DNA of 24,972 nucleotides from Candidatus Njordarchaeum guaymasense (GCA_030587605.1 JAUQYT010000144.1:1-24972); one strand, 5' to 3'; shown: positions 15,112 through 23,038, counted from the first letter of the stretch. Translations and numbers: made by a program. The notes: generated from the letters alone by a model not told the origin.

Positions 15112-15522
15112 GCCCCAGCCAATTATGTGTAATTGTCAATGATCATACGCATTCAAATACGCGTGATCAGTTTTCGCTTTGGGATCCATGAGATGGTTGC
15201 TATTCTCCCCGCCACATCTCCGTCTGACAGATCCTTCTCAGAAGGAAAGGCTTTCTGGCAGCGCCTACTATCTTAAACCGGGTCAATTCTGACATAGTCC
15301 AGGTTAAGGTCGACGCGTCTTACCTCGTTGCGCTCACTTTTCCACAACTTGACTCTGCACCCAGTCCAGACCTAAAAGGTTTTCCCCCTTCTTCCTACCA
15401 TGCATGGTCCTTCTGACCGTTCGAGGAGACAACTTCACAGAGGTCAAGTCTAGGATCAAGAATATGTAGCCATTCTCGGATACTCTGTACTGACGTAGAG
15501 GGTTCTGAGGAGTCAACCTCGT
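15112..15522. other. 411-base divergent intergenic region (corA / surface protein)
   Basis: No convincing gene; the longest minus-strand frame (15334-15516) has no family resemblance or good ribosome site. The region contains the imperfect palindrome at 15141-15168 and, near its right end, the GAGGAGT ribosome site of the next gene. Nothing else recognised. Confidence 0.5.
15141..15168. promoter_or_regulatory. Imperfect palindrome upstream of corA, possible operator
   Basis: GATCATACGCAT and the reverse complement of the right arm, GATCACGCGTAT, agree at 9 of 12 positions around a four-base centre. It lies 30-57 bases upstream of the corA start, where an archaeal repressor would block promoter access. 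Confidence 0.35.
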
Positions 15523-16224
15523 ATGAGAAGGTCCTTACCTTTTGCCTTTACAATACTCTCGGTACTGGCTCTATTATCCGCTTCACTCACCTCCTCGCTC
15601 GCTGCGGACTACACCAAGATCGGTGTGAAGGTAGGAGACACAGCAGACTACTTGTTTGCATCAAGCGACCGAAAAATGGACGGCGCTGTGGCACATGTCT
15701 CCGTTCAGAAGGTTGAAGGAACCAAGGTTACGATAAACGGCACCATTCGTTACCCTAATGGAACGATGCAAGCTCAGTATATTAGTGACGATGTCTCTTC
15801 AGGTCAGAACAGTTCCTACTATTTCTTGATCTGCGCTAACTTGACGCAAGGCGACCCGGTATACAGTGGATCCCAGATGAATATCACTGAAACGATCTCC
15901 ATGAGCGTCGCGGGCGCATTGCGAGACGTCAATCACTTTAGTTCAGAGAACATCCTTACTAGCTTCAACATCTATTGGGACAGGTTGAGTGGGCTCATGG
16001 TTAGTTTGGGTGGAAGTGGATTCGGTTACTCTATTACTGCTACTTTGACAAATACCACAGTGTGGTCTCCTAGCTCTCAACGCCCGAGTGGTACAAACAA
16101 TACTGGGAGCACGGGCTCTGCGAGCAATGATAGCGGTGGCGTTACGCTGTGGCTCGTGGCGGGCGGTACTGCTGCGGTTGTTATGATTGCTGCTGTCGTC
16201 GTGCTGCGGAGACGTCGCAAATAA
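15523..16224 (+). CDS. Secreted, membrane-anchored surface protein
   Basis: A 233-residue protein with a Sec signal peptide (MRRSLPFAFTILSVLALLSA, cleavage near SLAADYT). A beta-rich outer domain with many N-glycosylation sites follows (NGT, NGT, NSS, NLT, NIT, NTT, NNT, NDS), then a Ser/Gly/Asn-rich linker (about 180-204). A single C-terminal span (LWLVAGGTAAVVMIAAVVVL) ends in RRRRK. The topology is outside domain, short cytosolic basic end. No enzymatic motif is visible and I do not recognise the domain. The ATG has GAGGAGT nine bases upstream. It abuts the DNA polymerase IV frame directly, which may be chance. Confidence 0.8.
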   Translation: MRRSLPFAFTILSVLALLSASLTSSLAADYTKIGVKVGDTADYLFASSDRKMDGAVAHVSVQKVEGTKVTINGTIRYPNGTMQAQYISDDVSSGQNSSYYFLICANLTQGDPVYSGSQMNITETISMSVAGALRDVNHFSSENILTSFNIYWDRLSGLMVSLGGSGFGYSITATLTNTTVWSPSSQRPSGTNNTGSTGSASNDSGGVTLWLVAGGTAAVVMIAAVVVLRRRRK

Positions 16225-17391
16225 ATGGAGGTAGAGAATAGTCACCACTGCATATTTCCTACATTGAGGTCGTATCCTTTGCAGCCTAGAGTCATAATGC
16301 TGGTTGACTTGGACTATTTCTATGCTCAGTGCGAGGAGAAGAGAAACCCCTCGATCAAGGACAAGCCAGTTGTAGTATGCGTCTATTCGGGGCGCACCGA
16401 GGATAGTGGAGCCGTAGCTACGGCGAATTACTTAGCGAGGAAATATGGCGTGAAATCTGGGATCCCAATTTCCCTGGCAAAAAAGAGACTGAGAGAGATC
16501 CCCGACGCGTTATTTCTGCCTATGGACCGCGGATTCTACGAAGAAGTTTCCGAGAGAATAATGAGCATACTAAGAGGCTATACCGACAGTTTCGAACAGG
16601 TTGGAATCGATGAAGCGTACTTGGATGTCACTGTCAAGGTAGAGGGTCAGTTTGGGGAGGCGACAGAGCTTGCTGCCAGAATAAAGGATGATGTTAGGAG
16701 GCAAGAGGAGATAACCTGCTCAATTGGCGTCGGCCCGAACAAGCTTGTAGCGAAGATAGCTTCTGATGTCAAGAAACCTGATGGCCTTACTGTTGTGGAG
16801 CCACCGCAGGTCGAAAGTTTCTTGTCTCCCATGTCGGTCGACCGCATACTGGGAATCGGGAGCAAGACAACGAAAAGAATGGAGACCATGGGAATCAAGA
16901 CGATCGGAGAGTTGGCGAGGTACGACGTGCAGAAGCTGACCGAGGCCTTTGGAAGAAACCTCGGGACTTACTTCCATAACGCCTCGCTTGGAATAGATGA
17001 CACACCGGTCGAGGAGCGAGAGGAAGTCGAATCCATAAGCAGAATAGCTACATTAAAACAGAACACCCGAGACTTGGGCATCATCTTGGAGAAGACAAAT
17101 CAGCTATGTGAAGAAGTCCACGCGAGGCTTGTTGAGCACGGTCTGACTTTCAAGTCCGTCGGAATAGTAGTGATCATGACGGATCTAACGGTGCACAGTA
17201 GGTCCAAGACTCTGGAAAGTCCCACAGCCAAGTTAAACATTATTAAGGGGACAGTGAAGGAGCTTTTCGAGAAGTTCCTCGTCGAGTTAGAAAAAGATGT
17301 GAGAAGAGTCGGTGTTAAAGTCTCGAGCCTTGGTAAACAGCAGGGAGTCCAAGAGCAATTAACCGATTTTATTGAACCTTCCAAGCCTTGA
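16225..17391 (+). CDS. dinB: DNA polymerase IV (Dpo4/DinB-type Y-family polymerase)
   Basis: Translesion DNA polymerase. The N-terminal palm reads MLVDLDYFYAQCEE with the first metal Asp and the Tyr steric gate. PVVVCVYSGRTEDSGAVATA is the typical finger region, and GIDEAYLDVT carries the catalytic Asp-Glu pair. SIGVGPNKLVAKIASDVKKP and the helix-hairpin-helix thumb (VDRILGIGSKTTKRMETMGI) follow, then the little-finger domain. The C-terminus QEQLTDFI fits a PCNA-binding PIP box (Q-x-x-L-x-x-F). The frame begins with ATG 16225, immediately after the preceding stop. The first 18 residues are not family-like, and TTG 16279 (GAGGT eight bases upstream) would give the normal N-terminus MQPRVIMLVD. 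All key residues are present, so it should be active. Confidence 0.93.
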   Translation: MEVENSHHCIFPTLRSYPLQPRVIMLVDLDYFYAQCEEKRNPSIKDKPVVVCVYSGRTEDSGAVATANYLARKYGVKSGIPISLAKKRLREIPDALFLPMDRGFYEEVSERIMSILRGYTDSFEQVGIDEAYLDVTVKVEGQFGEATELAARIKDDVRRQEEITCSIGVGPNKLVAKIASDVKKPDGLTVVEPPQVESFLSPMSVDRILGIGSKTTKRMETMGIKTIGELARYDVQKLTEAFGRNLGTYFHNASLGIDDTPVEEREEVESISRIATLKQNTRDLGIILEKTNQLCEEVHARLVEHGLTFKSVGIVVIMTDLTVHSRSKTLESPTAKLNIIKGTVKELFEKFLVELEKDVRRVGVKVSSLGKQQGVQEQLTDFIEPSKP

Positions 17392-17437
17392 TAGGGGAAT
17401 GACTCTGGACTTCTGTCTTCGAACACTGTTGAAATGA

Positions 17438-17448
17438 AGGTTTTTTAG
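17438..17448 (+). terminator. T-run after DNA polymerase IV
   Basis: GGTTTTTTAGG about 50 bases after the stop. Archaeal termination often needs only a T-run; no strong hairpin precedes it. Confidence 0.3.
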
Positions 17449-17466
17449 GCACCACCATACCCTATA

Positions 17467-17476
17467 CCCTATAATA
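17467..17476 (+). promoter_or_regulatory. TATA-like box for the UbiA-like gene
   Basis: CCCTATAATA lies about 45 bases before the likely ATG and inside a short tandem ACCCTAT repeat. Initiation near 17497 gives a 20-base leader. Confidence 0.4.
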
Positions 17477-17516
17477 GCCGAATGATACATCAGTTAAGCA
17501 AGAGGTGCTTAAGCAC

Positions 17517-18515
17517 ATGGTTAAGGTTCGTGAATGGCTAAAACTCTTTAGGACTCCTACTTCGCCCGTGACGGTATTGAGTGTTGAAGTATTCTTCTTG
17601 CTCGCGGGAGGAACTTTTCTATCGCTGTTCAACCTTGGTTTGGTTCTATGGGCGACTCTGATTCACTTGTTAGGCGCTGCGCACAATTCTCTCATGGATA
17701 CATCTCGTGGCTTTGATCAGGAAAACCCACACATGAAGAAGCAGCCTCTCGTAGCTGGCTCCTTGGAAATGAACACGGTTAACAGTGTGATAAACTGGCT
17801 TATGATCTTCGCTGTTCTACTTGGAGTGCTCATTGTCTGGTATTCTCCTGGAAACCAACTCTATGCCGTGATCTATCTGCTTGTCTACGCAGTGAGTGGA
17901 CACGCCTACAACGACGGGCTGAACAAGAGCACGATTCTAAGCTTCTTGCCGTGCACATTGAGCTTCGCTTCTCTCTGCGCATTTAGCTTCTACCTCGGCG
18001 CGACTTCAGGTACTACGCTGTTCTGGCTGTCCTTAGCTTACATGATCCTCGCTCAGTTCTTCATCGTTGGCTGGGAGTTCTATGTGAAAGACATCACTCT
18101 TGAAAAGGAGAGGAACCTCCTTAGAGCACTCAAAGTCAAAGCTGAGAAAGGGAAGTTCAAGTCCAGCGTCGCAGGCAGGCTTTTCGGATATGGGCTTAAG
18201 ATTGCAGCGGTCATAGTGTTGTTCCTAACAGGATTGATTTCGATAACGGCGAGCGTCACAGGAGTGGCCACGCTGATCATCCTCGTTTTAGTTATTGTCT
18301 TCGCGATACTGCTGATAGAGAACAGAGAATATAACTATCAGCGCGACATGATCTACATCGCGTTAAGCGATTTGGCAAGCGTGTTCTTGCTACCCGTGGT
18401 GCTTGTTACAGTGATAGGCGGTATCGAAGTAATGTCCATGATTAGCTACGCCGTCATATGGTTCATTATATTCAATGAGCTCACTTGGTCCTCGCTAGTG
18501 AAATCGGAATACTAG
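17517..18515 (+). CDS. Divergent UbiA-family membrane prenyltransferase-like protein
   Basis: About 332 residues with eight or nine spans. The first acidic motif of UbiA enzymes (NDxxDxxxD, then RPLxSG) appears altered as NSLMDTSRGFDQENPHMKKQ followed by PLVAGSL: Ser replaces the first Asp and the last Asp is two residues later. The second loop motif is EFYVKDITLEKERNLLRALK. UbiA enzymes transfer prenyl groups to aromatic or polar acceptors in the membrane; in archaea the group makes ether lipids, quinones and heme. The substrate cannot be told and the altered motif leaves activity open. The frame is open from a GTG at 17505, but AGAGGTG at nine bases favours ATG 17517. No biosynthetic neighbours. 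Confidence 0.7.
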   Translation: MVKVREWLKLFRTPTSPVTVLSVEVFFLLAGGTFLSLFNLGLVLWATLIHLLGAAHNSLMDTSRGFDQENPHMKKQPLVAGSLEMNTVNSVINWLMIFAVLLGVLIVWYSPGNQLYAVIYLLVYAVSGHAYNDGLNKSTILSFLPCTLSFASLCAFSFYLGATSGTTLFWLSLAYMILAQFFIVGWEFYVKDITLEKERNLLRALKVKAEKGKFKSSVAGRLFGYGLKIAAVIVLFLTGLISITASVTGVATLIILVLVIVFAILLIENREYNYQRDMIYIALSDLASVFLLPVVLVTVIGGIEVMSMISYAVIWFIIFNELTWSSLVKSEY

Positions 18516-18520
18516 GTGCT

Positions 18521-18542
18521 GGGAGCCCTCCCCCATCTTTTT
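18521..18542. terminator. Short hairpin plus T-run between convergent genes
   Basis: GGGA-GCCC-TCCC followed by CTTTTTCT lies between the stops of the UbiA-like and ArsB-like genes. The stem is only four or five pairs, so the call is weak. Confidence 0.3.
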
Positions 18543-18552
18543 CTCTTTGCGG

Positions 18553-19914
18553 CTATATGGTTATGCTCAGGACAAGTTGGAGATAGCTCTGTTCAAGCCA
18601 TAACATGATTGATGCTACAGTGACTTGCAGGATGGAGAGTATGGATCCAACTTTAAGGTAGTCCTTGAATCCTATGGTCAGACCTTTTCTCTTCATTGTA
18701 GCTAGCCACATCAGTATAGCCAGAGATCCGAGCGGGAAGAAGTGTGGTCCAAGGTTGTTTCCGATGATGTTCGAGAAGATCAAGCTTGTGCTAGCCGCCG
18801 GGCTCAACCCCTGCGTTACTATTGCTTGCTTGATTGATAGGAGTCCGAGCATAGTCATAGGCCAATTGTTCATGGCACTGGCACTAACAGTCACAATGAA
18901 GCTTAGAGCTAAGACAGAGAAGACTGATGGCAGAGACAGCGCACTGACAAAGAGAGTTGCGAAGAAGTCAATAGCGCCTGCATGTCTCAATCCTTGAACT
19001 ACGAGGAAGATTCCAATCATAAAGAAGAGGATATCCCAGTTAACCTTCCTCAAGACGTATGTCGCGCCCGTCTTCTCATGCCTGAACACTGCTTCCCTCT
19101 TATAGGTTGCCGCGTAAAGGGCGAAGAGAAAGAATGCGCCAGCGCAGATGACGAACGAGACCGGTATCCTGTTGTATGAAGCCACGACGTACCCTACATC
19201 TATGGCGACAAGGGTAACTATGCTAGTCCTGAGCCACATGGGTCTCTCGCCATGTTTGATCAGGATTTCCACGAGGTGATGGGAGTACGACTTGGGGAAT
19301 TTCTTCCTGAAGAAGAAGTAAACTACGATGAGAGTCAGCATAATCGTCACGATGGCTATGGGTGTCATGAATATCATGTGTTCTATGAAGGTGTAGCCAA
19401 AGTAGTCAGCGCTCACTATGTTGACTGGGTTGCTTGTGATGAGAGGCATGGCTGCCGTATCAGCCATGAGGCCAGCGGCAAAGAGGTAAGCCAATCTGCC
19501 GTCTTTGCTCATCTTCAGGTGTCTGACCATCTCCATAACGATAGGTGTTAGAATCAGGACAGCACTGTCGTTGGCGAAGAGTATACTTACAGCCGCGGTC
19601 AGCAAAGATATGTAGAGGTAGAGCCTTAATCCATTGCCTCTCGCGAGCTTCGCGATCCTCAATGCTGCCCACCTGAAGAACCCCATGGCGTCCAAGGTGA
19701 CCGACAAGGTCACTATACCCACAAACGCTAAGGCGGCATCCCATATGTTGCCCAGCGCCGTAGTTGCATCAGTCAGAGTGACAGTGCCAAGAAGGAGTGA
19801 GGCAATCGCCCCTATGCCAGCTGCGACACCCAGGTTCATTCCTCTGGGTCGCCTTACCATGAGAAACAGCGTTACCAAGAAGATTATAAGTGAAATAATC
19901 GGGGCATAGTCCAC
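18553..19914 (-). CDS. ArsB/NhaD-type (ion transporter superfamily) permease
   Basis: A 453-residue protein with about twelve spans. Signatures of the ArsB branch are visible: AVSILFANDSAVLILTPIVM, GLMADTAAMPLITSNPVNIV followed by SADYFGYTFIEH, and in the second half NNWPMTMLGLLS and SLIFSNIIGNNLGPHFFPLG. Members export arsenite or exchange Na+/H+ or organic anions, so arsenite is likely but not proven. There is no ArsA ATPase or ArsR beside it; the ArsR-ACR3 pair is 10 kb away. The start is GTG at 19912-19914 with GAGGTGAG eight bases upstream. Confidence 0.85.
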   Translation of the reverse strand: MDYAPIISLIIFLVTLFLMVRRPRGMNLGVAAGIGAIASLLLGTVTLTDATTALGNIWDAALAFVGIVTLSVTLDAMGFFRWAALRIAKLARGNGLRLYLYISLLTAAVSILFANDSAVLILTPIVMEMVRHLKMSKDGRLAYLFAAGLMADTAAMPLITSNPVNIVSADYFGYTFIEHMIFMTPIAIVTIMLTLIVVYFFFRKKFPKSYSHHLVEILIKHGERPMWLRTSIVTLVAIDVGYVVASYNRIPVSFVICAGAFFLFALYAATYKREAVFRHEKTGATYVLRKVNWDILFFMIGIFLVVQGLRHAGAIDFFATLFVSALSLPSVFSVLALSFIVTVSASAMNNWPMTMLGLLSIKQAIVTQGLSPAASTSLIFSNIIGNNLGPHFFPLGSLAILMWLATMKRKGLTIGFKDYLKVGSILSILQVTVASIMLWLEQSYLQLVLSITI

Positions 19915-20267
19915 GGCTTTAACTCACCTCTCAGCGAGCTTAAAGGAGAATGCGTTTGGTGCGCCCTGTCACTAGGTGACCTGGGTGTTGCGTTGTCTTC
20001 TTCGGAACGTAGTTGATGGGAGTCTTGAGTGCCATCCCACTACGTTTTTCAAACTCGCTTAAATAAGTTATAGCGTAAATCCATCAAAACAGAACGACTA
20101 TTGTGAACTTTCAGCTTACTTTCCTGGGCTAGAAGTTGCTTCAACTTGAGCGTTTACAGAGGGCGCATCCAGAATGAAACAAAGTGGTCTGGAAACCTAA
20201 GAGATAAATACGGAAGTGTTATGTATACAGAAGTTAAGAATAGAATCACGTATAGGAGGGCAAGAAA
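19915..20267. other. 353-base divergent intergenic region (ArsB-like / bacterioferritin)
   Basis: No gene seen. The right side carries the bacterioferritin promoter (20199-20213) and a strong GGAGGG ribosome site. An AT-rich patch at 20057-20076 (CTTAAATAAGTTATA) could hold the minus-strand TATA box of the ArsB-like gene, though this would leave a leader over 100 bases long. Confidence 0.45.
20199..20213 (+). promoter_or_regulatory. Bacterioferritin promoter, block shared with superoxide dismutase
   Basis: AAGAGATAAATACGG includes the TATA-like GATAAATA. An identical 15-base block precedes the superoxide dismutase gene. Initiation near 20235 is expected. Confidence 0.6.
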
Positions 20268-20714
20268 ATGAGCGCACCAAGTGCGAGCGTGGTAAAAGTT
20301 TCTAAAGAGTTGCTGGACCTGCTGAACAAAGGGATAGCAGCTGAAATCCAAGTCTCCATCCAATACATGTGGCAACACGTCCAGTGGAGCGGAGTAAAAG
20401 GATTAGCTGTAAAGGATGAGCTGTCAAGCATAGCGAAGCAAGAGATGAAACACGCAGAGATGATCGCGGAGCGGCTCTTTTACCTCGGAGGAACACCGAC
20501 AACCAAGCCCGACCCCATCTTCGTCAGAGACACACTCAAAGAGATGATAGCGCAAGACGTGAAAGACGAGGAGAACGCCATCAAACTCTACAAGGGGATC
20601 ATTGAAAGAGCAAGGAAAGAGGGCGACGAAACAACTAACAGACTGTTCAGGGAAATCATGCAGCAAGAAGAAGACCACCACGACACCTTCACGACTCTAC
20701 TCGAAGAAATATAG
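20268..20714 (+). CDS. bfr: Bacterioferritin-type iron-storage protein
   Basis: A 148-residue four-helix protein. Di-iron ligands are in place: Glu26 in the first helix, Glu59 and His62 in QEMKHAEMI, Glu101 in VKDEENAIKLY, and Glu135/His138 in QQEEDHHDTF. Met60 in E-M-K-H matches the Met that binds heme between subunits in bacterioferritin, so heme binding is possible. It should oxidise and store iron in a 24-subunit shell, lowering Fenton chemistry; a related Dps-like assembly cannot be excluded. ATG with GGAGGG ten bases upstream. Followed by a hairpin terminator and then by superoxide dismutase under the same promoter block, pointing to a joint oxidative-stress response. Confidence 0.88.
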   Translation: MSAPSASVVKVSKELLDLLNKGIAAEIQVSIQYMWQHVQWSGVKGLAVKDELSSIAKQEMKHAEMIAERLFYLGGTPTTKPDPIFVRDTLKEMIAQDVKDEENAIKLYKGIIERARKEGDETTNRLFREIMQQEEDHHDTFTTLLEEI

Positions 20715-20744
20715 TCAGCAAGGTTGACCTGAATGCTGCTTGGC

Positions 20745-20778
20745 GTCCCACATGAAGTCGTGGGACAACACCTTTTTT
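20745..20778 (+). terminator. Hairpin terminator after bacterioferritin
   Basis: GTCCCAC (20745-20751) pairs perfectly with GTGGGAC (20760-20766) around an eight-base loop, followed by CCTTTTTTG. Confidence 0.65.
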
Positions 20779-20886
20779 GTCTTGAATTGCAGGCAATAAG
20801 TCAACAAAAGGTTGTATCCAGGAGTTCGACGGGGGGATGCATGGATAGGAACCGCTGACATGCTAGCCAATATAAGATGATGAGAG

Positions 20887-20901
20887 AAGAGATAAATACG
20901 G
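20887..20901 (+). promoter_or_regulatory. Superoxide dismutase promoter, same block as bacterioferritin
   Basis: AAGAGATAAATACGG, identical over 15 bases to 20199-20213; distance to the start codon is similar (about 60-80 bases). Confidence 0.6.
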
Positions 20902-20960
20902 CATAAGGTTATGATGGAGTATAGGTTGAGGGGAAAATAACAATCTCATGAAAGGAGGAC

Positions 20961-21581
20961 GTGGAATTGGAAAAAGCTAAGACATATTCTTTGCCGAAAC
21001 TACCGTATGGGTATAAGGACTTGGAGCCTCATATGTCTGAGGCGCAGTTGACGATACATCACCAGAAACACCACCAAGCCTACGTTAATGGCGCAAACAC
21101 AGATCTAGATAAACTCGAGAAAGCACGGAAAGAAAACACTGACTTAGATATGAAAGCACTCCTCAAGGACCTGTCGTGGAATATTGGCGGACACCGAATG
21201 CATTCGCTGTTCTGGGAAAACCTCACACCAGCATCCAAAAGTGGTAAACCGACTGGAACTCTTCTGAATGCTCTGACAAAGGAATTTGGAAGCTTTGACC
21301 GGTTTAAGAAGGAGTTCACGCAGGCGGGTCAAAGCGTGGAAGGGTCAGGCTGGGCAGCGGTGGCTTACTGCAGGGAACTAGGTAGACCAATATTGATGCA
21401 GATCGAGAAACACAACGCGAACGTTATCCCAACATTCAGAATCCTAATGGTGGTAGATGTCTTCGAGCACGCATACTACATCGACCACAAGAATGATAGA
21501 GCCAAGTACCTTGAAGCCTTCTGGAACATCGTCAACTGGGCTGAAGTAAACAGAAGACTCGAAGAGATAGTGAAAAAGTAG
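20961..21581 (+). CDS. sod: Fe/Mn superoxide dismutase
   Basis: A 206-residue enzyme converting superoxide to oxygen and peroxide in the cytosol. Metal ligands are visible: His33 in LTIHHQKHHQAYV, His81 in GGHRMHSLFW, and Asp166 and His170 in VVDVFEHAYYIDHKNDRAKY. The usual Trp of DVWEHAYY is Phe. The loop GSGWAAVAYC...QIEKHNANV has His where Mn-type enzymes carry Gln, so metal preference is uncertain. The first listed start is GTG 20961, but AAAGGAGG ends only two bases before it; TTG 20967 (LEKAKTY) has better spacing and removes just two residues. It has its own promoter and terminator, so it is co-regulated with bacterioferritin without sharing its transcript. Confidence 0.95.
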   Translation: MELEKAKTYSLPKLPYGYKDLEPHMSEAQLTIHHQKHHQAYVNGANTDLDKLEKARKENTDLDMKALLKDLSWNIGGHRMHSLFWENLTPASKSGKPTGTLLNALTKEFGSFDRFKKEFTQAGQSVEGSGWAAVAYCRELGRPILMQIEKHNANVIPTFRILMVVDVFEHAYYIDHKNDRAKYLEAFWNIVNWAEVNRRLEEIVKK

Positions 21582-21607
21582 GTAGCGCGATGCTGCGCTC
21601 GCTGTTT

Positions 21608-21647
21608 GTGATGAATCAAGAAGTCTTCATCACTTACTCTTCTTTTT
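21608..21647 (+). terminator. Hairpin terminator after superoxide dismutase
   Basis: GTGATGAA (21608-21615) pairs with TTCATCAC (21626-21633), ten-base loop, followed by a T-rich tail CTTCTTTTT. Confidence 0.6.
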
Positions 21648-21695
21648 CCCGCGATGAGTGTACTGTTACGCTCTCTGAAGCGCTTAGACGGGCTA

Positions 21696-22399
21696 CTAAT
21701 CTTTTTCTTTCTTGATTCTGGCGCCACAGAACTTGCAGAATACTGCACGAGGGTCAACGCTCTTGCCACAGACAGAGCAGATTACTCCGTCCCGCAAGAC
21801 TGCGAGTTGCTTGAGTCCAGAACCGAACTTGAATAACCCAATGGGAAACAAAAACAAGATGAATATGCCTGCAACCATGAGAGTCCTCGCCGTCCCAAAA
21901 GTCTTCAAACCTGTCTCATTCTCCATGTCGGTTGCGCCCCATATGAAGAGGAGCACGAGCGCAAAACTGAAACCAAGCAACAGCCAAGAGAAGAGGGATA
22001 CGACCTCTATGACCTCGGGAGACACAAAAGGCCCGAAACCAGAGTAGAGTACCCAAGGGGGATACGGCTTGATAAGGATCGCTGGAGTGAGCTCGGCGAA
22101 TGGCACTCCCAGAAGTGCCAACGCCGTTGTCTTAAGCGAAGCAAACTGGTAGGCTCGACCCACCTTGAAAACGTAGAGCGCAAAGAACACGTTCAACACA
22201 ACATACGCGAGCCACAGGCAGGCGACGATAGCGAGGACAGTAGCGCTCTCGAACGAATAGTAGTAGAGCAGTGCAAGAACTCAAATGAATCCCACTACCT
22301 GAATACAAAGCAGTAGAAGCCAAACGCGAAGCACACCATCGACGTGCGCCCAAGCAAAACCGGATCAGCCACAGTGAACCGCTCACCAAGCGGCATCAT
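21696..22399 (-). pseudogene. Membrane protein with C-terminal zinc ribbon, disrupted
   Basis: The intact 3' part (21696-22199) has four hydrophobic spans and ends with a rubredoxin-like ribbon VICSVCGKSVDPRAVFCKFC, then GARIKKEKD. The same frame continues upstream with protein-like membrane sequence (VLALLYYYSFESATVLAIVA) up to a TGA at 22281-22283, and beyond it DGVLRVWLLLLCIQVVGFI. The probable original start, ATG 22399 or 22396 (MMPLGERFTVADPVLLG), is in another frame but sits at the right distance from a TATA-like box. One frameshift and one nonsense codon therefore separate start and end. It may be a true pseudogene or contain sequence errors; a shortened protein from GTG 22199 is possible. 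Function unknown. Confidence 0.55.
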
Positions 22400-22428
22400 C
22401 TCACCCAGCTAGACTCGGAGCGGCCCGG

Positions 22429-22437
22429 CTATATAAC
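22429..22437 (-). promoter_or_regulatory. TATA-like box for the disrupted membrane-protein gene
   Basis: The minus strand reads GTTATATAG, about 30 bases before ATG 22399, predicting an almost leaderless transcript. A G-rich minus-strand tract lies directly upstream. Confidence 0.4.
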
Positions 22438-22867
22438 ACGTTTGAGCCGAGTTCCACCCCCTCAACAAGGTGCAGTAGCCAGACTGCCCCTCCTGCCGCC
22501 GCCCCACCACCCTACACCCGCTTGGGTCCAACTCCACACAGAACCACTCCGCAGAGCGAACAAGCAACCAGCGCCGACGAACTAGGATCCCAAAAGGTTA
22601 CTTGAACGAAAACAGATCTATCCAAATGAGTCTCCTCCCGCCTGTTTTTCGCGAACATCTGGTCATTTGGGGGGAAATGAAAACGGAACGCGTCTATCCC
22701 TACAATGCTATGACTCTCGCGTGCATCGTGACCCGCTCTGGTGACCGAGCCACCGGATCGGTGGGCGTGTGTCGAGTTGGAGACCTCTTGCCGGCGCGCG
22801 TACGCAGAGTCCAGTGAAAGTAAAATTGTTCTGCGAGCGATGTGCGCGCTAAGTAGGGACTCACAGA
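22438..22867. other. 430 bases without a recognisable gene
   Basis: The left part (22455-22520) is C-rich on the plus strand, hence G-rich on the minus strand. It then contains repeat copy A (22590-22655) and mixed sequence. The open frames on both strands lack family features and look like by-products of the repeats. Confidence 0.4.
22590..22655 (+). repeat. Diverged direct repeat, copy A
   Basis: CCAAAAGGTTACTTGAACG and the following 45 bases match copy B at 22975-23038 at roughly three of four positions by eye. Both contain CTATCC/GTATCC, then a C-rich stretch and a T-run. Confidence 0.55.
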
Positions 22868-22989
22868 TGGAGAAAGACCAATTGATAGAGAAACTAGCGA
22901 CGATGATCATGAGCAGAATAGAGACGAAGCTCTTGGGCACTATGGAGAGCCATTTGGATACAAAAAGATACATCCAAAAGGCTACTTGA
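22868..22989 (+). CDS. Small ORF MEKDQLIEKLATMI..., possible gene fragment
   Basis: Forty residues, MEKDQLIEKLATMIMSRIET, then KLLGTMESHLDTKRYIQKAT. The composition is strongly helical and protein-like, unlike its surroundings. The stop codon lies inside repeat copy B, and in copy A the same codons would read QKVT-stop, so the repeat carries the 3' end of this frame. No family recognised; it may be the tail of a mobile-element gene. Confidence 0.3.
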
Positions 22990-23006
22990 ACACAAACGGA
23001 TGTATC
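22967..23006. repeat. Perfect 9-base inverted repeat GATACATCC-N22-GGATGTATC
   Basis: Arms at 22967-22975 and 22998-23006; the loop contains the core of repeat copy B. It could be a hairpin terminator or a recombinase binding site. Confidence 0.5.
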
Positions 23007-23038
23007 CAGATGGATTCTCCACACCCCTTTTTGTCGCG
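22975..23038 (+). repeat. Diverged direct repeat, copy B
   Basis: CCAAAAGGCTACTTGAACAC and the following sequence match copy A at 22590-22655. The spacing is about 385 bases. Confidence 0.55.

Noticed and set aside
15334..15516. 60-codon minus-strand ORF between corA and the surface-protein gene
   Set aside because: No ribosome site, no family features and no match to neighbouring gene organisation.
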